Assembly: GCF_018687715.1 (NCBI RefSeq)
Contig: NC_056758.1
Span: 3,224,001-3,288,000, forward strand
Direction: 5' to 3'
Origin: Carya illinoinensis
Lineage: Eukaryota > Streptophyta > Magnoliopsida > Fagales > Juglandaceae
Length of the DNA: 64,000 nt
The notes under the pieces were generated by a model. It was not told the origin of the DNA and made no database searches. It was given only the letters and a program-made list of their open reading frames with translations. Every line of letters starts with the position of its first letter. Within the stretch, counting starts at the first letter, position 1. Of the stretch, positions 37,500 through 49,411 are shown piece after piece. Position numbers and translations under genes: made by a program.

Positions 37500-37765
37500 C
37501 GCCTATCAATATCACATACCACATTGATATATTAACTAACGCGGTGCAGTCTTCTTTTATAGAAAACAAAGATAATATAATCCTTGTCTATTAATTATCC
37601 TTTAGTAACTTTTTTTTTATTGGAAAAACAAAAAGAGATAAAGCTGCATCAAGCCGTTTAGTGCAATGCATATTCTAGTCATCATATATACTTGCATAAA
37701 ATTATTGTCAAGATCTTTGCAGTTGGGCACGATCATTTTTGTCTTATTGCAGCTAGCTAGCTTTA
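37500..37765. repeat. RNase upstream module, copy 0
   Basis: This block directly upstream of RNase copy B (CCTATCAATATCACATACCAC, then TTCTTTTATAGAAAACAA, then TTTTTATTGG) recurs in the same orientation at 45220-45460 and, in more decayed form, at 42300, 45470 and 45830. Confidence 0.65.
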
Positions 37766-38406
37766 TGCATTCATTGCAAATATAAATTATTCTTCCCGTG
37801 CACGATCATTTTTGAAAAAAATCAGCAATATCTCAAATCAGCTCAAATGGTTAAATGATCGAGAATGGGATGATAAGTAGTTTTCAAATTTATTTTGGGT
37901 GAGTATGTACGTATGTAGGTCTATATAATTAAGTTAAAATATAGCAATTAACCAAGATGCATGACCAAGATCAATAAACAAATTAACACCCAACAATTTA
38001 TGATTATTTCAATCCTGCTAGCTAATTCATGATGTCTATATCAAGCCGGCATATCGATCAACAAGAGGATTAACATGATCATGATCAAGGCATATGCATG
38101 ACTTGCTAAAATAATTACAGCATCAATTGAACTGTGAAAATTAGGGGGTTTGCAAAACCTTTGAACTCCGACTCCATTCCCCATTTAGCACCGACTTATT
38201 TTGAATGATGTTGAGGTTGGACAAAAACAGACATGATATCAAATTCTAGCTAGTAAGGATCATGATACCTAGACATGGAAAACTCAAACAGATCATAAAT
38301 ATATATAGAATAATACTTCATGAGTTATCCAAATGGATGCGTGGCAGTCCCAACGATGGATAGAATATAATTTACCCCACGGTTATGTAGCCAGATATAT
38401 CCATGG
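37766..38406. other. Upstream stretch without recognised genes
   Basis: AT-rich sequence with many ATGCATGC-like motifs. No ORF of interest and no RNA gene is seen. Confidence 0.4.
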
Positions 38407-39190
38407 ATAGTGAAAGAAAGCTACGTCTAGCTCTCGTGATCATCGTCATCATCGATTCCATGTAATTATCCCTGCAGATTCTTCACAATCCATGGGCTTA
38501 ATTTGGCCACAAAATGGGAACGGCAAGAAATGAAGCTCTCATGATCTCATGCATGCATGCATGCATTATCCAGCTTGCTGCAGCCACACTACAAATTAAT
38601 CTCACAGATGTGTTCGGCCGTATATAACATGAGGCGTCCCTTCTATATAGACAACACTACATGTTCATCATGTAGTTCCGGTAGTACTAGGTACATAATT
38701 AATGACAGGATGATAAATGCATGCCGTGCACACACCCAAAGAATGCAATTAAAACCCAAAGTGTGTATGATGTCAATGTCTCGACTTTATTACAAAATGT
38801 GGAATGCATGCAGGAATATTACTGTATAATTAGGATAGTGAAAGAAAGCTACGTCTGGCTCTCGTGATTATCGTCAATATCATCGATTCCATGTAATTAT
38901 CCCTGCAGATTCTTCACGATCCATGGGCTTAATTTGGCCACAAAATCGGTACGGCAAGAAATGAAGCTCGCATCTCATGAGGCGCACCCTCTATATATAT
39001 AGACATGATACTACATGTTCATCATGTAGATCAGGTAGTACTATGTACAATTAATGACACGATAAATGCATGCATGCATGCAACGCACCCATAGAAATCA
39101 ATTAAAACCCAAAGTTTGTATGATGTCATTGTCTCGACTTTAGTACAAAATGTGGAATGCATGCAGTACTACTACTGTATAATTAGGAAG
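38407..39190. repeat. Direct tandem duplication, two units of about 430 and 355 bp
   Basis: Unit 1 (38407-38832) and unit 2 (38833-39190) both begin GATAGTGAAAGAAAGCTACG and share ordered blocks to CATGTTCATCATGTAG and AAAATGTGGAATGCATGCAG. Unit 2 lacks about 90 bp around 38550-38640 of unit 1. The longest ORF is not conserved between units, so no gene is called. Confidence 0.8.
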
Positions 39191-39924
39191 TCTAATAACT
39201 TTCAATACAATATTGTCACTTTAGTATCAATCCACCAGAGAGAGTCAGACAGCATGCACTCATCTGTGAATTGTAATATTAAAACTAATGGAAATTAATA
39301 TATGTGGTATCAGCTTCTTTTTGATTAATATGTAATGAACTATGTAGCCATGCGTTAGAAGCTGCATATAAAAATCCCATTGAGAAACCTGTACCCATGG
39401 ACGGCCGGAAATGAGAATTTGCCCCTTACAAAGGCCGCTTACCCTCCAAAGTACTGGTTTGTATTCAGTGCATCATGTAGATTATATTATTTTTCATCTC
39501 CTCGATCGCAACCTAATATATTTAAGAAAGCGAAAATGCATTTCATTGTCTCACATAAAAAATAAATAAATAGTTGTGGAAGCGCGTAGTTAATAAGGAA
39601 ACCTATTCCTTTAATGATCATCTGTATTTGGTTGAGAAGTACTTGACATTTTAAATATGCAAAATTACCCAACTAGCTAGCTAGCTAGTACTCTAATTTC
39701 TTGCTTACCATATTATATATACACGTACACTCCTAATTCATTGAGATAAGATCAATGGCCTATATGGGATTTGGGGAATTTTTGGGTGTCAGCCATTGAA
39801 ATATAATGGGTCATGATGACAAAACAGTTGTGATTTATTTTGAAATAATATAGCCACTGCTAACAAAGGCCGATGATTTTGAATGTTACATATGTACGTG
39901 TGAAATATACGACTAATTCAAATG

Positions 39925-39957
<33 letters not shown>
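39191..39957. other. Stretch without recognised genes
   Basis: Contains a CTAG repeat at about 39673-39688 and a (CT)n(AT)n microsatellite at 39925-39957, into which the Helitron inserted. Confidence 0.5.
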
Positions 39958-39958
<1 letters not shown>

Positions 39959-41698
39959 CTCTTCTATATATAAAAAGTAGTTATTAAACAGATTTTTCTT
40001 GTTTTAACAGATTTTATTGTTTTCCGTTAAAGTTAACGTCACCCATACAATAAAAAAGTTAACGCTTCGTATCCTCTCCTTCGTTGGAATCTCTTATTTT
40101 ATATATTATATTATTTTATATATTATATTATATATATGACTACTAAATACATTATTTATATATATACCCTGCAAGTTTGTCCCTGTTTACGAGGCCTGCC
40201 TTGAGGGAATACACAAGGAGTTGATAGTAGCCACCGTGGCTTCTTCTCTTATATGGTGCGTCATAATGGGTGTGACAAATCACTTGCAACAATAGAAATA
40301 AGTATCTGCATTTTTTTTTTTTTAAAAAGTAAAATTTATTATTTGAAAATTCAATTTTTTTATTTAAATATTATATTTATTATTAATTTTTTTAAAATAA
40401 TACTCAACAACTATAAATATAATTTCAAATATAAAAATTTTGAATGGCTACTATGCCACCCCATTCATACAGCTTTTTCCTTTTCCTTTTTTTTTTTCAT
40501 TTTTCATTTCACATTTTTTTAATCACTTTCTTAATTATTAAGTAAAAAAATATATATACCAATATATTTAAAATCACTTTCTTAATCATTAAGTAAAAAA
40601 ATATATACCAATACACTTAAAATTACTAAATAAAAAAAAAAAAATTTACCCATCAGTTAAATTGGTTGGTCAATCCTAAGCGGCAAAGTGGCTTTTTCCT
40701 AAAAAAAAAGAACTTCGATGTCCAAGGAAAAAAAGCCACGTAAAAGAATGTTAAAACAAATTTCGAATGCTAATAAAAGAATTTCATTCTCCAAGAAAAA
40801 GGAACACTTACAAAGGGTGTTAAAAATGCACATAAAAAAAAAGCTGGTAAAAAACACATTAATTATTACGTCCATTAAAGAAAATAATTATGAATCCTTT
40901 AATGAGGGTAACAATTCCGATTTAAAAGTTTTCTTTTTAATACTTTTCTTTAAGCCTAAAGATATTTTGTTTTTTTGTACTTTGCGCTAATTACTATTTT
41001 TATTTTATAAATGATATATATAATCTCAGTAATAATGTTATTATTTGTTTAATTCACAAAAAATGTTACTTATCATTTCATATCATATATTTTATATATT
41101 TTAATATTATCTATTATTTATTATTTTATTATATTTTTATTAAACTATTAAGTTGTTCTACTTATCATTTATATACTACATATTTATTATAAAAAAAATA
41201 AAATAAGTATGGTGTATAGAAATGATAAGTAGAAATTATCATTGATTAATCTGTTATTCAAAATTTATTTTATAGGAGCATCGACTATATGTTAAAAGCG
41301 TTGTGGAGAAATTATCAAAAAAAATTTGAAAGATTCAAGTTTATATAGATCCAGAGAAACTGAATGAGAAAAAATATATGTATTTTAATGTCCTCTCTAT
41401 TGAAGTAATGCAAGATGAGGAAAATACTGGATTGTCATCTTAAAATTAAAATTATCTCAAATAGTTTTTATAAAACTATGAGCGATGTTTATTTATAAAA
41501 TCATACTATATATTCTATTAATGCTATTCTTTTATAATATACCACAATGTGTAATTATTTATTAATTATATAAATATTATATCGTTAGTTATTTAATTAA
41601 CCAAAAACATTATATTTTTATTAATAAAAAATTAATTCTTAACAAAAAGAATTAAATTTAAACTAAACAAACGTGCATTGCACGTTACTTTTAACTAG
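39958..41698 (+). mobile_element. Non-autonomous Helitron
   Basis: The left end is TCTCTTCTATATATAAAAAG, preceded by A. The right end has the short hairpin CGTGCATTGCACG, then TTACTTTTAACTAG, followed by T. These are the expected Helitron features: 5' TC, 3' hairpin plus CTRR, insertion between A and T, no target duplication. The 1.74 kb contain a Lys-rich 90-codon frame (40718-40990) that I do not recognise, and a local tandem repeat at 40515-40640 (AATCACTTTCTTAAT units). No helicase is present. Confidence 0.75.
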
Positions 41699-42289
41699 TA
41701 TATATATATATACAATGTCTTAGCAAATCGATAAAATATTCCTTTGACTACATGCAATTACGTACGAAGATCAAGTGGTTTTTGTATGAGATAATTTGGC
41801 TGCATGAATGTGCATTTGATGAGAACCTACATGTGTATAAAGAGCAATCTTAGGTTGAGTACTAGTGGTCTTCCTTTTAATTAAAGAGGGCATGCATGTA
41901 TGCAATGACTAGCCACTTAATTAATATAACCATGCACAGCAACGACGTCATTTTAAATTTTTCTCTTTTTTATTATAATAATATAATAACTTTTTTTTTT
42001 TTTTGGATATTGAAAATGATTTACTTAATTACCTTCTTCTTACAATTTTATATATAGATGGTAATTTTGTAAAATAAAAAATTATTTTAATGAAGTAGTG
42101 GCATGCTTCACAAGAATAAAACAAGTTAAAGGAGTAGTTAATTAATTAATTTTATTATCTATTTAAAACATGAAAGGAGACCAAATATTGCGACATTTGG
42201 ATATCTGTTATATATTCTGAATGCTGAATAAAAAAGTTGATCAAGTTTCATAGATTTACAATGATAGAAAGATTCATTAATTATATATT

Positions 42290-42690
42290 AATCAGTAACA
42301 GGCCTTGTTTATTAACATTAATGAAAGATATGCTTGCATTTAAATCAGTTTTCTAAGCTTTTGAATCTCAGTAATTATGTGGAAAGCTAGGTCCAATCAA
42401 ACCCTAACAAATTAACAATTAAAAACAAAAACATAAGAAAAGCAAAAGATCAAAACTGTACTCATGGAAATGTATTTCTGTAATATCATCTACCACAATA
42501 TTAATGCACAGTCTTTCTTTTATAGATAGAAAACAACGATAGGATCCTTGATAATTAGAAAACATATTATACAGATGCATGGAATCAAAATTTTGTTTCG
42601 TTTTATTTTTTATTTAAATTATTTAAAAAGAAAGAAAGAAGACTAGGTCTTAACCCATTTGAATAAAGTACTGGATGAATTTTTTTATGT
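42290..42690. repeat. RNase upstream module, copy 1
   Basis: Ordered blocks TTTGAATCTCAGTAATTATG, GTCCAATCAAACCC, TGTACTCATGG and TCTTTTATAGATAGAAAACA match copies at 45040-46180. It is separated from them by the CACTA element at 42941-44978. Confidence 0.6.
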
Positions 42691-42940
42691 ACATAAATCG
42701 TCAATATATTTGTGAATAGTAATGAAATAGTTTGGGTTAAAAGATTTTGTTGATTTTTGAGAAAAGAGAGAGAATTAAATAGTTGAATAAGAATATTTTA
42801 AAATTAAAAATTTGTATGAATATAATTTTTTAATTGTATTTTCGTTTTGAAAATAGAAAAAATTGTATTGTTTTTTGTATTTTATTTGAGAGTTTTAAAA
42901 ATTATAATGATTAGATGATAAAGTTAAAAAGAAGTGTTAT

Positions 42941-44978
42941 CACTGCAACAAAATTGAGATTTAGTGATGTTTTAAAATTGGTGACAGTCTCCAATTTTTA
43001 TGACAGTTTATACAAACTGTCACTAAATCTAAATGAGAATTCGTCTGACGTTCGAATGTAGGCAAATTTATGTTCGAACGTTATATCGATGTTCGAACAT
43101 TTAATATTTTTACATGCGAATGTAATAATTTTTTACGCCAACATTTGAATGTTATTGAGTGACGTTTGAATGTTATTTTGTAATAAAATTCAAACTGTTA
43201 CTGATAACATTTGAACGTTTAGACATACATATTCGAACATTATACGTAAAATTTGAACTAGCTATTATTGTGATTTTTTTAAAGGATTGGATGTTGTGGC
43301 TTGTTCAAAGTTTGTGATTTGTAAGAGGATATTGTGAGTGATAGGTATATTTCTAAACTTTATTAATATGTTTCTATATTTTGTTGTGATTTTGTTGTGG
43401 ACAATAATGAATATTTTGATGTGTATAATGTGAGTTGATTGTGGATTTTGAAGGATTAGATATGGGTATAATAGTCTGAGTTGAGTAGTGAATTTTGATT
43501 GTATATATTATGAATATGTTGTGAATTGGATATTATTGATGAATTAGAATGAATTAAATTATTTATATTGATGAATTATAAGGAAATTTTTGTGATATGG
43601 ATTATGTAACCTAATGAATTAAAATGAAAAATTGTGTTGTGTGTATGCTTATTCTTAAAATGAAAATATAAATATTGGTATATATTTATGGATTAAAATG
43701 AATATGTTTTACAATTATGTATGTGAATTTGAAGCATATGTTGTGGTTATTTTTGTTTACTATGTTTTGGTATTTGTGAATTAGTTATTATTGTGCATAT
43801 GTATATGTGATTTGTGAATTAGTTTAGTCTATAGGGAATATGTTTATATATTGTAAATTTGTGTATTACAGTATTTATTAAAATTGTTGAAAATATGTGA
43901 AATATTATGAATTTGTTTCTAAATATGTGTATATATTGTGAAAATATGTGATATCATTGTGAATAAATTTGTGAACTTTTATTGAATATGTTGGGAATAA
44001 TTTATTAAATTATGCAACATGTCAATAATTTATTTTTTATTTGTATTTCTTTTAAAACGTTACTTATTTTGCATTTTCTTTATCAAATGAGTATATGAGG
44101 TCGAGACAGTAAGAATTGGAGTCTCTCTTGAAGCGATAGTCTGATTTAAAGACGCATTTGCAGGAGCAACAGAGAAACCAGGAGAAAAGAATGCAAGTGA
44201 AGTCTAAGAATAAGTGTAGAGAGAGATGATAGTCCAAATAGAGCATGTTATGTCACTACACCAGAATCGCGATGGGCGAGGAAAAAAGAAGAAATGAAAG
44301 CATGAATTCAATTTTCTCATTATGTAAAACTCTTAATATCTAATTTTATAACTATATAAAACATTGTTAGTTGTTAATTTAATAGTGTAATATGATGATA
44401 CAATTTGTATGTTTTTTAATTTTATGAAATTAGAATTTTTTATTTGTACATTCGAATGTATTTAACAAATGTTTGCGTAATTACACAAAATTATTAAATA
44501 ACATTCGAATGTACGTCCCAATGTTTGAACGTACTCACCCTCAAAACGAACACAACGTTTGAATGTTTAAACGATTAACATTCAAACTAACTCCACACAT
44601 ATCACTTGCGTTCGAACGTAAATATAATACGTTCGAACCATAACCAACAAACGTCAACTATTCTCGTTTAAATGTCAATTGGTTGGGTTAACGTTCGAAC
44701 GTTCTGTTAGACATTCGAACGTTACATTCTGTGACAAATTTCAACCGTCACAAAAAATCTCATGTTTGAACGTGACATCAAACAGAAGACCTCTAACCAT
44801 TACTAAAAATATTTTTTGTGACGGTTGAACAGTAAATTATCATCAATTGTTTTCTATGATGCATATTAGGTAACAGTAGTCGTAATGGTTTCAAACCGTC
44901 ACCAAATGTCTTTAGTGACGTTTTAGTTATTTTTTATAACGGTTTTCTTTGTCACAAAATACCAATTATGTTTTAGTG
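42941..44978. mobile_element. CACTA-type non-autonomous transposon with TTCGAACG arrays
   Basis: It begins CACTGCAACAAAATTGAG and ends AATTATGTTTTAGTG, whose complement is CACTAAAACATAATT. Both subterminal regions (43030-43260 and 44440-44770) hold many copies of a motif close to ACGTTCGAACGTT, a palindrome, plus GTCAC-type repeats near the very ends. Flanking trinucleotides are TAT and GTT, so the 3-bp duplication is not intact. The internal 1.2 kb are AT-rich and without a transposase. Confidence 0.7.
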
Positions 44979-45039
44979 GTTTTATATTTAAGTGATGTTT
45001 AGAAATGATATAATACTTGTGTTGTTTAATGTATGTGTG

Positions 45040-45153
45040 ACTTGTTTATAATGAACACTAATTAAAAGATATGTTTGCAATTAAATCAATTTTTAAGCCT
45101 TTGAATCTTAGTTATTATGCGGAAAGGTCCAACCAAACCCTTACAAGAATAAG

Positions 45154-45186
<33 letters not shown>

Positions 45187-45455
45187 TCAAAAAGAAAACT
45201 GTACTCATCACATGGCAATGCCTATCGATCAATATCACATACCACATTAATATTAACTAATGCATTCCATGCAGTATTCTTTTATAGAAAACAAAGATAA
45301 CAGCATCCTTGTGTCTAATTATTGATCCTTTGGTAATTTCTTTTATTGGGAAAACAATGAGGATAGAACCTCAGCCCGTTTGATTAAAAAGTGCAATGCA
45401 AATTCTCATGCACATAAAATTTTTGTCATGATCTTTTTCAGTTGTGCACGAAATT
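45040..45455. repeat. RNase upstream module, copy 2
   Basis: It contains AAGCCTTTGAATCTTAGTTA, GGTCCAACCAAACCC, a 32-bp A run at about 45153-45184, then CATACCACATTAATATTAAC and TTCTTTTATAGAAAACAAAG. It is the copy closest to the true upstream block of RNase B. Confidence 0.7.
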
Positions 45456-45795
45456 GGAAATTTTTTAAGCCTTTGAATCTCTGTAATTATGTAAATCAAA
45501 AGGTCGAATCAAAGTACCCCAACAAAGATAAAACCAAAACAAAAGAAAACTCATGTATTCATGTGGCCGGAGATGTCTATCGACTATATCACCTACCACA
45601 AATTAAAGTTATCTACAGTCAGTTTTTTTTTCTTTTTTCTTTTTTTTCTTTAATAGAAAACAACGATAGAATCCTTGATATAAACGGAAAACAAATTACA
45701 GGCCGCATGATAATAAATTTCTTTCATTTTGTTTTCTATTGGAAAAGATAAAAAAGATGAAGTCTTTAGCCCATTTGAATAAAGTGGCCGGGTGG
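45456..45795. repeat. RNase upstream module, copy 3
   Basis: Blocks AAGCCTTTGAATCTCTGTAA, CTATATCACCTACCACAAAT, TTTAATAGAAAACAACGATA and CCCATTTGAATAAAGTGGCC appear in the same order as in copies 1 and 2. The 123-codon frame at 45380-45751 overlaps two modules and is not conserved. Confidence 0.65.
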
Positions 45796-46180
45796 ATAGT
45801 CTCATTTACCTAATATTGCAATCTTTAAAGTTGTATTTTAATCTATTTTTTAAGTCTTTGAATCTCAGTTATTATATATGTGGAACGGTCAATCAAACCC
45901 CAAGAATAAGAAAAACAAAAACAAAACAAAAAACGAAAAAGATCAAATAGCTAGAAAATTGTGATAATTAATTAATTCCATGCATAAAGACAAGAACATG
46001 TGGCTTAGATGACATGAGACCCAGCCTCCATAAGAGAGGTCTTGGGTTCGATCTCCCTCCCCAAATCTCTAAAAAAAAAAAAAAAATTAATTCCATGCAG
46101 AAGCAGTACTCTTCTTTTGTATAAATTAAAACAAAGATAGTAGAATCCTTGATTGGAAAACATATATACAGCTGGAGTCA
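45796..46180. repeat. RNase upstream module, copy 4 (with SINE)
   Basis: AAGTCTTTGAATCTCAGTTA, GGTCAATCAAACCCC and a CTTCTTTTGTATAAATTAAA block follow the module order. A 100-bp SINE lies inside, at 45985-46084. Confidence 0.65.
45985..46084 (+). mobile_element. Short tRNA-derived SINE
   Basis: GTGGCTTAGATGAC resembles an A box and GGTTCGATCTCCC a B box of RNA polymerase III promoters. A poly(A) tail follows. The 15-bp duplication AATTAATTCCATGCA flanks it at 45970-45984 and 46085-46099. The total length is only about 100 bp. Confidence 0.8.
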
Positions 46181-46373
46181 TCTATGTACATTAATCTTAA
46201 ATCTCTTCCGATCCCACCTTGTACAGTTCTGAAATGTTTGCCATTTTGTGTCGAGATTCAGGAGTAGTAATTATGAAATTATCATTCATTTTAAAAAATT
46301 AAGTTGATGAAAGAAGTAGATTTTGTTATTTATTGTCTCGCATGTGGCTAGCCACCAGATCAGTACTCCTTCT

Positions 46374-46800
46374 TAGAGATGGCAATATGTTACACGACCC
46401 GTTAACCCAATACGAATACGAATACAAACACGATAATAACGGGTTAGGGCTTAGTGTTAAAGAATTTGGGTCAAAATGGGTTAACCCATTAAAACACAAT
46501 TGCTTAACGGGTTGATAACGGGTCAACCCGTTTTGACACGTTAAGAAAGTTAAAATTATAATTATACTCTTATACCTAAAAGTAAAATTGTTAGAATTTC
46601 AATTTTGATATTTTTATTGTTTGCATTGAAATTTTAGACTTATAGTTAAGTTTATAGTTTTTATAAATATTGTAATTTTAAAATTTATATAAAATTATAG
46701 TTAAAGTCAGTATTCAAATACAAGACCTCTAACTCTAATACAATATAAAAATATTATCATTTATTTCAAATTTTAAACTAACGAAAAGTAGTATATATTC
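46374..46800. mobile_element. hAT-type non-autonomous element, inverted relative to 1-468
   Basis: It starts TAGAGATGGCAATATGTTAC and runs through CGACCCGTTAACCC and AACGGGTTGATAACGGGTCA. These are the same motifs, in reverse orientation, as at 1-468. The far end could not be placed. Confidence 0.6.
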
Positions 46801-46854
46801 ACAATATTTTATATATATATCCACCATCGATCACGTACGAACATGCCAAGATAT

Positions 46855-46944
46855 TTTCTTTTTATTTAGTGATTAAAGAAGTATTTTTTAATAATATTAT
46901 AATTTTTTTATCTTTTAAAAAAATATTTAAAAGTATTAAAAAAT

Positions 46945-46984
<40 letters not shown>

Positions 46985-47345
46985 CAAAAAATAACCTAAT
47001 TAGAAACTAACGGTGGCTTCCATCGAAAGTTGGGAGTGGTGGGCATAGACCCACCCTTCTTTCAAGTATTACTCAAATATCTTTTTTATCTTTTTAATAA
47101 AATGCAAATCTTCTCGAATGGTTAAGTGATCGGACCAAATGGGATAAGAAAGTTTCATTTGGATTACTCTCAATTCATTTTATCTTATTTTATTTCATCA
47201 TTATAATTTTTATAAATTTTTATATAAAATATAATAAATAATTCAACTTTTTCAAATTTTAAAATAATAATAATATTAATAAATTATATTTTAATAATAT
47301 TTTATTTAATTTTTAACTTAATTTAATTTGGATAAAAATTGTCTT
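46855..47345. mobile_element. MITE fragments and a 36-bp A run
   Basis: 46855-46945 repeats the left arm of the foldback MITE at 34830. A run of A follows at about 46948-46983. 47150-47345 belongs to the GAGATGAG MITE family (TTTTATCTTATTTTATTTCA and a TTTAACTTAATTTAATTTGG end). Confidence 0.5.
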
Positions 47346-47424
47346 TGGGTTGGATACCAGCCATGATCATGTACGTAAGTATGTATCGGTCCATGCGATG
47401 GATGACCTACGTACGTACCTCTAC

Positions 47425-48445
47425 TTTTTGCAACACACAACTCAAGTACCTTTAATTTGTTGATCTGGGCCTGTGGCGGCCAGACTTGTCGCAAACGTCT
47501 CCAAAATCCATGAGCCGAAGTGTCAATAATACTGCTACGGCATTATTCATCATTTCATGCATATCCAAAAATAATTACTTTCTGGCCTGTTTATGCTTTG
47601 TACAGCAAGCTGTTTGAAATTAATAGTTTAGTAAGTTGTACGTACATGTAGCTAGGTAACGAGCCCACCATTCATGACCCCAAAATCATTTGTTTGGAGA
47701 CGTACGGTACGTTCTTGATCAGGCCAGGCCACATATGACGCATGATCATTAATTTGTAGGAGTTTTTAAGTGGAGTATTGGCAAACCAAGGTTGGCCCGG
47801 CCCCTTTATAGGAATTAATTAGTTTTTGAGTGTTTAGTGTTTACTTCTCTTATCATTTTGTGCAGTTAGAGAATTAATTCTAAACTCTTACAAACCAAGA
47901 ACTCAATCTGGTCTAGCCTCAACAGCATATCAAACCAAAGGTTTCGGGGGGACTGAATGAACTAAAAATGACACCTACACTTCCTATACTCAAAACGATT
48001 ATTTTCGCGTGGCTTTTATTAGGGCCATCTTTTTTGAAAAACAAATTGTATCCCTTAAAGCAACTCACCAGTTTATATTTTATTAATGATATTACTTTCA
48101 TTATTATTTGTTTATTATTGTTATTATTATTATTATGATTAATAATACTACTACAACTACTACCCATGTTGTAGTATCACTTATTCAATTTATTTATTTT
48201 TCTATTTATAATTTAGGGATTCTTTTCAAGACTTTATTATGAATAATTCATTATAAGAGTGCGATTGAAACGTAGTTACATCAAATCCCTAACTTTGGCT
48301 GCAAGGCATATAACAATGGACTCTGCAGCTCGCTCAAAATTGATTTAATTTGCCTAAACTAGACTGGATTGAGCTTCCAAAATTGTACCTCGTTCATCTC
48401 TAGGAGATTTTTTTGGCAATATCGCATTTCCAATACCATGAGCTA
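47425..48445 (+). pseudogene. T2 ribonuclease pseudogene C, inverted relative to copy B
   Basis: The exon 1 tail is reduced to GCAACACACAACTCAAG (47432) and the exon 1/intron 1 border region (47535-47585). The intron 1 acceptor ATTTTGTGCAG ends at 47865. Exon 2 runs from 47866 to about 48067 with stops. Its second catalytic motif is lost: the His codon has become Asn and the Trp/Glu part is changed. The end of exon 2 keeps NDYFRVAFIRA-like coding, with Arg where copy B has its TGA. Exon 3 (48217 to about 48440) shows HYKSAIE, IPNFGC and LSFQNC with several stops. The 3' flank to about 48905 still matches the flank of copy B, so a complete gene with flanks was duplicated and inverted. Confidence 0.85.
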
Positions 48446-48905
48446 TAATAAAATGCTTGCTAGGATCTGTTTGGTTTTTAATATATTAATTGGCAAATAG
48501 TGGGTGTTTCATTGGAAGTTGGGATAGATCATTTTTTTCCTCATGGTCATCTATCTTCTGTCTTTTCCCGAATCACGTAGCTGAAATATTATAGATATTT
48601 TGCATTATCAAGTTTGTAGTAGTTTATAAGTGAATAAATCATTTATGGGTGTGCAAAATCAATCAAACTCTCGTGAACCTATTGATTTAAAAATTGATGG
48701 CAATGGGTGCGTGAAACAATCTAGCTTTCATGAAATTAGAAAATTCTTCGCAAAGGAACCATGTTGAGTCTCCATCTATCACACACCGCACATAACATAA
48801 ATTGAAGTGCTCGAAACAAGCAATATTTAGCCATATATGCACATTGGTTTGCCTCGGAAATTCTCGTTTTATAAAGACATTTAATGACACTTGTACAAGC
48901 AGCTT
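48446..48905 (+). repeat. 3' flank of RNase copy C
   Basis: Blocks CTTTTCCCGAATCACGTAGC, AATCATTTATGGGTGTGCAA and TCGAAACAAGCAATATTTAG match, in inverted orientation, the flank of copy B at 36170-36430 and that of copy A at 26800-27100. Confidence 0.7.
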
Positions 48906-49411
48906 CAAACTGGGTAGAGATTTGATCTAAAGTTTACAAGGTGAAAGCTCTTTCATAGCAAGTAATACAATTAAAATGAACCCCAAAATTATTTTTTTTT
49001 ATCTTGTCTCTTCTCCTGGAGGCATCGTATCTCGAGCCAAGTTTAATTAATATAATGAACTTGAATTAATACTATATTTTCAGTTAAATAAAAAAACAAT
49101 ATATTAAGTGTTTCATTAACCTGATCAACCGTACATTACGTACGTTAAAAAGTCCAATCAAACCCAAACAAAGAAAAAAACAAAAACAGAAGGAAAATTG
49201 TACCGTTAGGAGTATGCCCACTACGATCACGATTGATGAGGCTAGAATGTCAAAAAGGGTTTGAAGCGAGCAAGCTGCATACAACTAGTTGCATTCATTT
49301 TAACTCTTCCCACGACTAATTTTTGGTTTTCTTAAAAGAGTACATCGAATTTGATCTAATGGAAAAGTGATTAGGAATGGTAACCAGATTGACCATATCA
49401 TCGACTCTCTC
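48906..49411. other. Spacer between RNase copies C and D
   Basis: At 49150-49205 a block AGTCCAATCAAACCCAAACA followed by GGAAAATTGTACC resembles the first half of the upstream modules. No gene is seen. Confidence 0.4.
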
